A DNA stretch of 6,228 nucleotides from an uncultured beta proteobacterium (GTDB taxonomy: Bacteria > Pseudomonadota > Gammaproteobacteria > Burkholderiales > Burkholderiaceae), in NCBI GenBank assembly GCA_903827075.1, contig CAIKGX010000176.1, positions 1-6,228 of the forward strand, read 5' to 3'. Shown here one piece after another: positions 1-5,682 of this stretch. The notes beneath the pieces were generated by a model. That model was given only the letters and a program-made list of their open reading frames with translations, did not search any database and had not been told where the DNA came from. How positions within the stretch are numbered: the stretch's first letter is position 1; every line of letters starts with the position of its first letter. Made by a program: the position numbers and the translations under genes.

Positions 1-242
1 ATATGTTCACGACGAGCAGCAAACATCAGCAATGCCTCTGTTTCTAAATTCATTGGGGCATCTAAAAGCAGTGAGCGTAACTGTTCACCTAAAGGGGTGC
101 CACCTGGCTCTCTCGTCATGACGACCTCATGCTCAGGAAAACGCTGCGCCATCAAACGACTAAATGCATCGATATGCGTACTCTTACCTGCACCATCAAT
201 GCCTTCAAAACTAACAAAATATCCAGGGTATAGAGCGGTCAT
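1..242 (-). CDS. tmk: thymidylate kinase (dTMP kinase), partial, C-terminal part outside window
   Basis: Thymidylate kinase phosphorylates dTMP to dTDP with ATP in the cytoplasm, the last specific step towards dTTP. Only the first 80 codons are present and the gene runs off the left edge. Family complete length is a little over 200 residues. What is visible is diagnostic. A Walker A P-loop reads EGIDGAGKST at residues 13-22, with Lys20 and Ser21 as nucleotide-binding residues. The dTMP-binding motif TREPGGTPLGE lies at residues 43-53, followed by LRSLLLD at 55-61 and the helix LLMFAARREH at about 71-80. The ATG at 242-240 gives the normal family N-terminus. It lies six bases beyond the mltG stop codon, so the two genes should be cotranscribed. 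The mltG-tmk order is common in proteobacteria, usually followed by holB. No clear Shine-Dalgarno precedes the start, so translation may depend on ribosomes finishing mltG. Identification is secure. Confidence 0.96.
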   Translation of the reverse strand, partial: MTALYPGYFVSFEGIDGAGKSTHIDAFSRLMAQRFPEHEVVMTREPGGTPLGEQLRSLLLDAPMNLETEALLMFAARREH

Positions 243-248
243 GATGAA

Positions 249-1325
249 TTAATTCGTAGGGGATTTATTCTTGGAGGCTGGTTTGCGTTGATAGCGGTCA
301 ACTGCATCTTCATGCTCATTTAATGTTTTAGAAAAATGACTAGTGCCATCGCCTCGAGCTACAAAGAATAGGGCATCACTTTTATCCGGATGCGCAGCAG
401 CTAAAAGAGACTGTTTGCTGGGCATAGCAATGGGAGATGGGGTTAAGCCTTTACGCATGTAAGTATTGTAGGGACTGTCTTTGCGTAGGTCGGCTTTTCG
501 AAGATTCCCATCAAATTTGGGTCCAATGCCATAAATCACTGTGGGATCGGTCTGTAAGGGCATGTTTTTATTAAGGCGATTGATAAAGACTGCTGCCACT
601 AAACCGCGATCAGTGGCGCGCCCGGTTTCTTTTTCAACAATAGATGCCAGTATGAGTAATTGATAAGGGGTTTTTAGGGGGCTTTGAGGATCTTTTTGCT
701 CCCAGGCGCTACCCAACTGTTTTTGCATGGCTTGCGAGGCACGTCTATAGATATTCAAGTCCGGCTCATCGGGATCAAACACATAGGTATCAGGGAAAAA
801 TAAGCCCTCATCGCTTGGGTAGCTCAAATGAATAGCTTGGAGCAAATCCTTTGAATTCATGCCTTTAGTTTGATGAATCAAGGCAGGATGGGCATCTATT
901 AAAGAGCGAACTTGCCATATGGTCATACCAGGAATAATGGCGATGCTTTCTCGTACGCGATCACCACGGGCGATTTGCAAGAGGATCTTTCCCAGGCTCG
1001 CTCTCAAGGGAAGTAGATAGGTTCCCGGTTTTAACTTAGAGCCAAGGAATAAGGTTCGCGCAGATACCCGAAGTACTAGGGGAGATATGCCTAAACCTTG
1101 ATCTGAGAGCTGTTGACCCACACTAGATAAGCTTGACTGAGGATTGATCTTGACTCTATAGCTGATGCCATCAGGAGAATTGGAGATGGAAGGCGTTACC
1201 GGCCATAAAAAGATAGCGCCATAAAAGAGTGCTAAAAAGCTGATGCTCCAAATACAGTAGACCCAAATACGACTACTGTTGCCTTTTTTATAAAATAGGC
1301 TCTTTCCCTGAAATTTTTTGCTCAT
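249..1325 (-). CDS. mltG: endolytic transglycosylase MltG (YceG family, peptidoglycan chain terminator)
   Basis: MltG is an inner-membrane, periplasm-facing endolytic murein transglycosylase that cleaves nascent glycan strands and so sets their length. From the chosen start the protein has 358 residues (E. coli form about 340). A short basic cytoplasmic stretch is followed by one membrane anchor at about residues 20-43. Next come a LysM-like region (about 55-120) and the YceG catalytic domain. The hallmark ASIVEKETG is at 227-235 with the proposed catalytic glutamate at 231. Other family motifs are the PDTYVF segment (178-183), QTDPTVIYG (258-266), SPYNTY (284-289) and FVARGDGTSHFS (321-332). 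The frame stays open to an ATG at 1346, but that would overlap the divergent ygfZ start by two bases and add seven residues (MCFYHSL) before a normal N-terminus. I therefore prefer the ATG at 1325. Neither start has a Shine-Dalgarno. tmk follows six bases downstream. Identification is secure, the start less so. Confidence 0.95.
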   Translation of the reverse strand: MSKKFQGKSLFYKKGNSSRIWVYCIWSISFLALFYGAIFLWPVTPSISNSPDGISYRVKINPQSSLSSVGQQLSDQGLGISPLVLRVSARTLFLGSKLKPGTYLLPLRASLGKILLQIARGDRVRESIAIIPGMTIWQVRSLIDAHPALIHQTKGMNSKDLLQAIHLSYPSDEGLFFPDTYVFDPDEPDLNIYRRASQAMQKQLGSAWEQKDPQSPLKTPYQLLILASIVEKETGRATDRGLVAAVFINRLNKNMPLQTDPTVIYGIGPKFDGNLRKADLRKDSPYNTYMRKGLTPSPIAMPSKQSLLAAAHPDKSDALFFVARGDGTSHFSKTLNEHEDAVDRYQRKPASKNKSPTN

Positions 1326-1360
1326 CAGGCTATGATAAAAGCACATGACGAATAGCTCAG
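1308..1360. promoter_or_regulatory. candidate bidirectional promoter for mltG and ygfZ with a shared -10
   Basis: The heptamer TATGATA at 1331-1337 reads TATGAT rightwards (1331-1336) and TATCAT leftwards (1337-1332), each 5 of 6 to TATAAT. Rightwards, CTGAAA at 1308-1313 (4 of 6 to TTGACA) lies exactly 17 bases upstream. Leftwards, CTGAGC at 1360-1355 (3 of 6) also lies exactly 17 bases upstream. Predicted transcription starts are near 1343 for ygfZ and 1325 for mltG, at or next to their ATG codons. The elements are read directly from sequence. That they work as a promoter is inference. Confidence 0.45.
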
Positions 1361-2349
1361 AAAACCCTAATAAGCCCTTGAATTTGCCTCAACTAGGCAA
1401 ATCCCTTTTACCCCAATGGGGCCTAATCTTTGTAGAGGGGCCAGATGCAGCCACCTTGCTGCAAAATCAATTGAGTAATTCGGTGTTTGGGCTTAAAAGA
1501 ATCCATTCTGGGCAGATTGCTCAAGATCATTCAGCAGTCAGACTGGTTGGCTACTGCAACCCTAAAGGCCGATTACTGGCAAGCGCCTGGGTGGGATTAT
1601 TTCCAAAGGATGAAACATCCGATGATCGTTTCGCCCTATTTATCTCCCAAGATATTGCTGCTGCCACTGCCAAACGACTATCAATGTATGTGCTGCGCTC
1701 TAAGGTGAAGGTCACAGACGTATCTAACGAATGGCAGGTTTTAGGCTGCTATGGATCAGACGCACAAATGAACGCGCTTTCCATTGACTCAGATGCCATA
1801 GCGCTCCGTATGCCCGATGTCTTGGTTGACGACCAATCTTATGGACGTATTTTGATTGCCCAAGAAAAGAATCAATCAGAAGATAAAGTAGTAGATACCC
1901 AATTACAGCAATGGAACTTACTCGAAGTCTTCAGCGCCATTCCGAGAATTGTTCTGGCTACTCAAGAGCAGTTTGTTCCTCAAATGATTAACTTTGAATC
2001 TGTGCTCGGAGTGGATTTTAAAAAAGGCTGCTACCCAGGACAAGAAATCGTCGCGCGTAGCCAGTACCGTGGTGCTGTGAAGCGCCGTTTGCAGTTGGCC
2101 CACATCACACCAGACCAAGACAATGAAGATGCCTGTCAACCTGGCGCTGAATTATTCCACTCAGGGGACCCGAGCCAGCCTGCAGGAATGGTAGTCTTAG
2201 CCGCGCCAAATCCGCTAGAGCCCCATAGAATCGACCTTCAGGTCGAATGCAAATTAGAGGCGCTAGAAACTGGTGAAATACATCTAGCTAATGTCACAGG
2301 CCCTGTGTTAAAAATAGATTTATTGCCCTACCCTTTATTGGAAATTTAA
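1345..2349 (+). CDS. ygfZ: folate-binding protein YgfZ (GcvT-like, Fe-S protein maintenance, IBA57 homologue)
   Basis: YgfZ is a cytoplasmic, tetrahydrofolate-dependent protein related to the aminomethyltransferase GcvT. It supports assembly or repair of certain Fe-S enzymes, such as the MiaB-type radical SAM protein, under oxidative stress. Its mitochondrial homologue is IBA57. The 334-residue length matches the family (E. coli 326). The signature KGCYPGQE is present at residues 227-234, with the essential cysteine at 229 (E. coli Cys228). The N-terminal half shows the folate-domain pattern GPDAATLLQNQLSN (32-45) and YCNPKGRLLAS (70-80). The ATG at 1345 gives a normal N-terminus, but no Shine-Dalgarno is visible. 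A -10-like TATGAT ends eight bases upstream, so the mRNA may be nearly leaderless. It diverges from mltG, and the TANGO2-family gene begins 29 bases after its stop. The coding sequence contains two inverted repeats, noted separately. Confidence 0.96.
   Translation: MTNSSENPNKPLNLPQLGKSLLPQWGLIFVEGPDAATLLQNQLSNSVFGLKRIHSGQIAQDHSAVRLVGYCNPKGRLLASAWVGLFPKDETSDDRFALFISQDIAAATAKRLSMYVLRSKVKVTDVSNEWQVLGCYGSDAQMNALSIDSDAIALRMPDVLVDDQSYGRILIAQEKNQSEDKVVDTQLQQWNLLEVFSAIPRIVLATQEQFVPQMINFESVLGVDFKKGCYPGQEIVARSQYRGAVKRRLQLAHITPDQDNEDACQPGAELFHSGDPSQPAGMVVLAAPNPLEPHRIDLQVECKLEALETGEIHLANVTGPVLKIDLLPYPLLEI
1382..1402. repeat. 8-bp inverted repeat (hairpin) in the 5' coding region of ygfZ
   Basis: ATTTGCCT (1382-1389) and AGGCAAAT (1395-1402) are perfect reverse complements around a five-base loop. 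The repeat spans ygfZ codons 13-20, beginning 37 bases after the A of the ATG. It is followed by CCCTTTT at 1403-1409, which is too short for a convincing intrinsic terminator. It could form an mRNA hairpin early in ygfZ, or be a protein-binding site upstream of the mltG promoter on the other strand. The repeat is certain, the role unknown. Confidence 0.6.
2231..2246. repeat. near-perfect palindrome inside ygfZ
   Basis: TCGACCT at 2231-2237 and AGGTCGA at 2240-2246 are perfect 7-base arms around a 2-base centre. As RNA this would be a six-pair stem with a UUCA-type loop. It lies in ygfZ codons of about 296-301, far from either end of a gene. The symmetry is directly visible. I see no evidence of function. 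Confidence 0.45.
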
Positions 2350-2364
2350 CTGCTTAAACCAGTT

Positions 2365-2370
2365 TTTAAT
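2365..2370 (+). promoter_or_regulatory. candidate -10 element of the NRDE/TANGO2-family gene
   Basis: TTTAAT matches TATAAT at 5 of 6 positions and ends eight bases before the ATG at 2379, placing a transcription start near 2377. No good -35 lies at 16-18 bases. The nearest partial match, TTGGAA at 2338-2343, is 21 bases away, which is too far. The gene could instead be read through from ygfZ. No Shine-Dalgarno is present between 2350 and 2378. Confidence 0.3.
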
Positions 2371-2378
2371 ATCAAACC

Positions 2379-3224
2379 ATGTGCCTCATTCTTTTCGCCT
2401 GGAAATCTCACCCAGACTACCCTTTGGTAGTAGCTGCGAATCGTGATGAATTTTATGATCGTGATACAGAAGGCATCGCTTGGTGGGATGAACACCCACA
2501 TCTTTTAGCTGGCAAAGATCGAGCTGATGTCTTGGGTAGTCCCGGAACTTGGCTGGGGTTTACTAAGGCCGGTCGCTTTGCAGCCTTAACGAATGTCAGA
2601 GCCCCTAGTGAGAAAAATCCAGACGCGAGAACGCGCGGTGAATTATCTTTGCAATACCTCATCGGCAAACACAAACCACATCATTTCATTCAAGATAATG
2701 CGAAACGTTTTGAGCAGTACAACGGCTTTAATTTATTGATGGCTGATTTAAGTGATCCAGAGAATGCAGAAATGCACTGGGTGAGTAACCGCCTCATGAT
2801 GGGTCAACATATCCGCCCACGTAAAGTCTTTCCAGAACAAGCATTAAGTCCTGGTGTCTATGGCTTATCCAATGCGATGTTAGATACGCCTTGGCCCAAG
2901 GTCAACCATCGAGTCGCTGCTTTTGCGCAAACATTGGCAATGGATAGCGGCGAATTAAAGAATGCAGATCACTATCTGCGTCTTTTGGCTGATACCCACG
3001 AAGCAAGCCACCAAGAACTCCCCAATACCGGTGTCAATAAAGACTGGGAAAAAGCCTTGTCTGCTGCTTTTATTAAAACCCCTTCGTATGGAACCCGTTC
3101 AAGCACCATTCTGAGGGTTCGCAAGGATGGAATTTTCGAGATGGTTGAGCGACGCTTTGATGCCAATGGCACCGTTGGTCATGATGTGGTGACGGGTGAA
3201 CTAACGGCAACTCCAGCCATTTAG
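2379..3224 (+). CDS. NRDE/TANGO2-family protein (putative haem trafficking or Ntn-like)
   Basis: This 281-residue cytoplasmic protein belongs to the NRDE family, whose human member is TANGO2. It begins MCLILFAWK and carries the name-giving motif ANRDEF at residues 20-25. Further family blocks match what I recall of human TANGO2 along its whole length: GTWLG (56-60), ALTN (69-72), RGEL (86-89), YNGFNLL (114-120), YGLSNAMLDTPW (161-172) and YGTRSSTI (237-244). There is no signal peptide or membrane segment. The family resembles N-terminal nucleophile hydrolases, and the invariant Cys2 would be the candidate nucleophile if Met1 is removed. Published work on animal, yeast and bacterial members points to haem trafficking, and acyl-CoA binding has also been proposed. 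The true biochemical role is unsettled. It follows ygfZ by 29 bases on the same strand, so cotranscription is likely, and converges on the thioesterase gene 26 bases away. Family assignment is secure, function tentative. Confidence 0.92.
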   Translation: MCLILFAWKSHPDYPLVVAANRDEFYDRDTEGIAWWDEHPHLLAGKDRADVLGSPGTWLGFTKAGRFAALTNVRAPSEKNPDARTRGELSLQYLIGKHKPHHFIQDNAKRFEQYNGFNLLMADLSDPENAEMHWVSNRLMMGQHIRPRKVFPEQALSPGVYGLSNAMLDTPWPKVNHRVAAFAQTLAMDSGELKNADHYLRLLADTHEASHQELPNTGVNKDWEKALSAAFIKTPSYGTRSSTILRVRKDGIFEMVERRFDANGTVGHDVVTGELTATPAI

Positions 3225-3250
3225 GGCACAAACCCTCTAACCACTAGGAA

Positions 3251-3736
3251 TTATTCATCTTTACGCTGATCGTTATTGATCACGCGTTCACCATCCGCAG
3301 TTTTTGTTGCTAAACGGCGCAAGAATTGAAATGTGCCTGTAGCCATGCAACAGATTTCACCTTGATCGTTATAAAGCTTGGCTTCACAAAAGGCCATGGT
3401 CGCTGTACGACGCACCGTATCGGCTTTCACACGCAAAATACCATTAGCTGCTTGCATGAAATTATTCTTCATTTCAATCGTGACTACGCTACGATCGCCA
3501 GGATCTCCAGAGCGAGCTGCTACCGCCATCGCAACATCCATTAAGGTCAATAAAACCCCGCCATGGGCGACGTTCCAAGTATTGGTATGCTCAGGCTTTA
3601 ATGCCAGCAAAATCTCCCCTTTGCCCATTTCAGCGCTGAGGAAACGCACCCCCAAGAGCTTAAGAAAGGGGACATTGAGTTCCTCACCTAGGTTGGCAAG
3701 CTGGGTAGAAGCATTGAGCTGTACTTTATTTGTCAT
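3251..3736 (-). CDS. PaaI-type hotdog-fold acyl-CoA thioesterase
   Basis: This 161-residue cytoplasmic protein has the length and pattern of a single hotdog domain of the PaaI/YbgC-like thioesterase superfamily, which hydrolyses acyl-CoA or aryl-CoA thioesters. The signature is NVAHGGVLLTLMDVAMAVAA at residues 55-74. It contains the HGG turn (58-60) and, on the following helix, Asp67 in the position of the catalytic acid. The later strand pattern SVVTIEMKNNFMQAA (83-97) and the ATGTFQFL ending (131-138) also fit. The last 20 or so residues form a polar tail. The substrate cannot be read from sequence, and nothing nearby belongs to the phenylacetate pathway, so the name paaI is not justified. 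The gene is a single-gene leftward unit, convergent with the TANGO2 gene and divergent from selO. The ATG at 3736 has no Shine-Dalgarno, and TAAAAT ends six bases before it. An ATG at 3744 is in another frame and stops at once. Confidence 0.9.
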   Translation of the reverse strand: MTNKVQLNASTQLANLGEELNVPFLKLLGVRFLSAEMGKGEILLALKPEHTNTWNVAHGGVLLTLMDVAMAVAARSGDPGDRSVVTIEMKNNFMQAANGILRVKADTVRRTATMAFCEAKLYNDQGEICCMATGTFQFLRRLATKTADGERVINNDQRKDE

Positions 3737-3742
3737 AAGGTC

Positions 3743-3784
3743 ATTTTAGTGTCTTCTGTGACAGTTGGGAATTCCCCCTAGAAT
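3743..3784. promoter_or_regulatory. back-to-back promoters of the thioesterase gene and selO
   Basis: The 57-base divergent spacer holds two outward promoters whose -35 regions interleave. Leftwards: TTCCCA (3771-3766, 4 of 6), 17 bases, TAAAAT (3748-3743, 5 of 6), six bases, ATG. Rightwards: GTGACA (3758-3763, 5 of 6), 15 bases, TAGAAT (3779-3784, 5 of 6), nine bases, ATG. The 15-base spacer is short. The tight overlap suggests the two promoters could not be occupied at once. Element matches are seen, activity is inferred. Confidence 0.45.
3767..3776. repeat. 10-bp perfect palindrome in the thioesterase/selO spacer
   Basis: GGGAATTCCC is perfectly self-complementary. It fills most of the spacer between the -35 and -10 of the candidate selO promoter and overlaps the -35 of the thioesterase promoter. 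That is where a repressor could block both genes. No regulator gene is present in the window, and a 10-base palindrome can arise by chance. Confidence 0.3.
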
Positions 3785-3793
3785 ACAAACACT

Positions 3794-5260
3794 ATGGCAT
3801 TTACCCTAAGCGGTGACGATGTTTGTCAACCGACCCCACCTACCCCACTTCCACTTCCCTATTGGGTAGCGTTTTCGCCATCAGCTGCCAAGCTGATTGG
3901 TTTAGAACTCAACTCAAGCGGACTCCCAGTAGATACAGCATGGTTAGATCTATTGGCTGGAAATACACTGGCAACTAAGCAGATTCATTTTGATAAGCCC
4001 CTTGCTACTGTTTATAGCGGTCATCAGTTTGGCGTTTGGGCTGGTCAATTGGGTGATGGCCGCGCCATTTTGTTGGGTGAAATCAATAGACAAGAACTTC
4101 AGTTAAAAGGTGCAGGCAAAACACCCTACTCGCGCATGGGTGATGGCCGCGCGGTATTGCGCTCTTCTATTCGAGAATTTCTGTGTAGTGAGGCGATGCA
4201 TGCTTTAGGAATACCGACCAGTCGAGCGCTGGCTGTCGTGGGCTCAAAGCAAGGGGTCAGACGTGAAACGATGGAAACGGCAGCAGTCTGTTCTCGACTA
4301 GCACCAAGCTTTATTCGCATCGGACATTTCGAGCATTTTGGCTCTCTTGCTAATGTCGTGCGTCTACAAGAATTGGCAGATTTGCTCATTGCTGATCACT
4401 ATCCAGAATGTCGCAGCAGCCAAGAGCCCTATGTGGAATTGTTTAAATCTATCTGCTCGCGTAATGCAGTACTTGTTGCCCAGTGGCAAGCAGTAGGCTT
4501 TTGTCATGGGGTTCTGAATAGCGACAATATTAGCGCTCTGGGTTTGACTATTGACTATGGCCCTTTTGGATTTCTAGACCAATTTCAAATCGATCATATT
4601 TGCAACCATAGCGATCATGCTGGACGCTATGCCTATCACCGTCAACCACAAATCATGCACTGGAATATGGCCTGCCTAGCCAGTGCCATGCTGCCTTTGC
4701 TTGAGCTAAATCATTCTGCAGATGAGTCTCAATCCCTACTACGCGATGCCTTAGGGATTTTTCCATTGGCTTACGCCAAACAGTGGCAACATCTATTGAG
4801 AAGTAAATTAGGCTTGCAGTCTGAAGAGGACAAAGATGTTGAGTTAATTGAAGGTCTATTGCAAGCGATGCATGATTCTCGCGTGGATTTTACGAATACC
4901 TTTCGCAGTCTGAGCACCATCCGCAAAGAGGCAAAAATAGAAGAGATTGCGTTAAGAGACCAATTTATTGATCGTGAGCAAATAGATCAATGGCTGCGTG
5001 ATTACCTATTGCGACTTCAATCTGAAATGCTCGATGACGATCAACGAAAAAGCTTTATGGATCGAATGAATCCGAAATATGTCCTACGAAATCACCTTGC
5101 CCAAGCTGCTATAGAAAAAGCGCAGCAAGATGACTTTTCCGAAGTGTCTAAATTACTGGAAATCCTGAGTAAACCGTATGATGAGCAAATAGAATGCGAA
5201 TCGTATTCACAAGCGCCACCGATTGATATGCAAGCAGTTGCAGTGAGCTGCTCTTCTTAA
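3794..5260 (+). CDS. selO: protein adenylyltransferase SelO (YdiU), Cys form
   Basis: SelO is a kinase-fold enzyme that binds ATP in a flipped orientation and transfers AMP to Ser, Thr or Tyr of target proteins, with a role in redox homeostasis. The 488-residue length is typical (E. coli about 480). Visible motifs are VYSGHQFGVWAGQLGDGRA (73-91, glycine-rich), LKGAGKTPYSRMGDGRAVLR (104-123, including Lys105 and Lys109), HGVLNSDN (238-245) with Asp244 and metal-binding Asn245, and IDYGPFGFLD (253-262) with Asp254 in the DYG position. NHSDHAGRYAYHRQP (271-285) and the C-terminal NPKYVLRN (426-433) complete the family pattern. The protein ends SCSS. Cys486 occupies the place of selenocysteine in animal SelO, as in E. 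coli, and may pair with another cysteine to control activity. The N-terminus is unusually rich in proline (residues 13-22). The ATG at 3794 lacks a Shine-Dalgarno, and TAGAAT ends nine bases upstream. msrB follows with a coupled start. Confidence 0.96.
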   Translation: MAFTLSGDDVCQPTPPTPLPLPYWVAFSPSAAKLIGLELNSSGLPVDTAWLDLLAGNTLATKQIHFDKPLATVYSGHQFGVWAGQLGDGRAILLGEINRQELQLKGAGKTPYSRMGDGRAVLRSSIREFLCSEAMHALGIPTSRALAVVGSKQGVRRETMETAAVCSRLAPSFIRIGHFEHFGSLANVVRLQELADLLIADHYPECRSSQEPYVELFKSICSRNAVLVAQWQAVGFCHGVLNSDNISALGLTIDYGPFGFLDQFQIDHICNHSDHAGRYAYHRQPQIMHWNMACLASAMLPLLELNHSADESQSLLRDALGIFPLAYAKQWQHLLRSKLGLQSEEDKDVELIEGLLQAMHDSRVDFTNTFRSLSTIRKEAKIEEIALRDQFIDREQIDQWLRDYLLRLQSEMLDDDQRKSFMDRMNPKYVLRNHLAQAAIEKAQQDDFSEVSKLLEILSKPYDEQIECESYSQAPPIDMQAVAVSCSS

Positions 5261-5261
5261 T

Positions 5262-5265
5262 GGAG
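5262..5265 (+). promoter_or_regulatory. ribosome binding site deciding the msrB start
   Basis: GGAG ends six bases before the ATG at 5272 and is the only clear Shine-Dalgarno before any gene in the window. It selects 5272 over the in-frame ATG at 5260, which overlaps the selO stop as TAATG and would add only MEIN. The site lies two to five bases after the selO stop codon, so terminating ribosomes can reinitiate here. Confidence 0.75.
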
Positions 5266-5271
5266 ATAAAC

Positions 5272-5682
5272 ATGAAAAAAACGGATCAAGAATACAAACA
5301 AGAGTTAAGCGATATTCAATATAAGGTAGCGCGTGAAGCAGGTACCGAGCGGCCCTTTACGGGTGAGTATTGGGATCATTGGGACCAAGGCAGATATACC
5401 TGCGTTTGCTGTGGCACCCCACTTTTTGCATCTACTTCCAAGTTTGATGCGGGTTGTGGCTGGCCAAGCTATAACGCACCAGAAGAGAATGCAGCCATTA
5501 CTGAAATCCGCGATATGACGCATGGGATGATTCGTACTGAAGTGCGTTGCAGCCATTGCGATGCTCACCTAGGCCATGTCTTTGATGACGGCCCCCAACC
5601 CACGGGTTTGCGTTATTGCATCAATTCCGCATCACTGCAATTTGAGCCCTCTGACAATGCCAAGCCTACCGAACCGAAATAA
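5272..5682 (+). CDS. msrB: peptide-methionine (R)-S-oxide reductase MsrB
   Basis: MsrB reduces the R form of methionine sulfoxide in proteins back to methionine, using thioredoxin. From the start at 5272 it has 136 residues, a full single-domain cytoplasmic MsrB with no signal peptide and no MsrA fusion. Four zinc-binding cysteines are present as C44-x-x-C47 (in CVCCG) and C93-x-x-C96 (in CSHCD). The catalytic cysteine is Cys116 in GLRYCINSASLQF (112-124), where animal MsrB1 has selenocysteine. The recycling cysteine is Cys62 in GCGWPSYN (61-68). The HLGHVFDDGP block (99-108) is also characteristic. The start follows the selO stop by 11 bases and has a good Shine-Dalgarno, so translation should be coupled to selO. 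This links two redox proteins whose animal versions are both selenoproteins. An alternative start at 5260 would give 140 residues. Confidence 0.97.
   Translation: MKKTDQEYKQELSDIQYKVAREAGTERPFTGEYWDHWDQGRYTCVCCGTPLFASTSKFDAGCGWPSYNAPEENAAITEIRDMTHGMIRTEVRCSHCDAHLGHVFDDGPQPTGLRYCINSASLQFEPSDNAKPTEPK

Noticed and set aside
246..255. GAATTAATTC palindrome at the mltG/tmk junction
   Set aside because: It is a short AT-rich palindrome, partly made of the stop codon, inside what looks like an operon. Nothing suggests an operator.
1487..1708. 73-codon + strand frame inside ygfZ
   Set aside because: It is fully contained in the ygfZ folate domain in another frame, with no ribosome binding site and no family resemblance.
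3223..3236. AGGG-CACAAA-CCCT stem between the convergent TANGO2 and thioesterase genes as a shared terminator
   Set aside because: The stem has only four pairs and there is no T run on either strand. Some termination must occur here, but the sequence does not show an intrinsic terminator.
3378..3749. 123-codon open frame on the + strand antisense to the thioesterase gene
   Set aside because: It is a shadow of a well-supported hotdog-fold gene on the other strand. Its translation shows no recognisable domain, and it runs through the thioesterase promoter region.
4126..4389. 87-codon open frame on the - strand inside selO
   Set aside because: It lies within the most conserved part of SelO, has no recognisable motif and no start signal. 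It is explained by the codon usage of selO.
5240..5251. Small GCAG-TGAG-CTGC stem over the SelO Cys486 codon as a relic of a selenocysteine insertion element
   Set aside because: The codon is TGC, the stem has only four pairs, and bacterial insertion elements lie downstream of the codon. Cys-type SelO is normal in bacteria.
5305..5568. 87-codon open frame on the - strand inside msrB
   Set aside because: It is antisense to conserved MsrB motifs, with no independent support.
5651..5656. CTGACA as a -35 for yciB
   Set aside because: It matches TTGACA well, but it is 40 bases from the candidate -10, far outside workable spacing.
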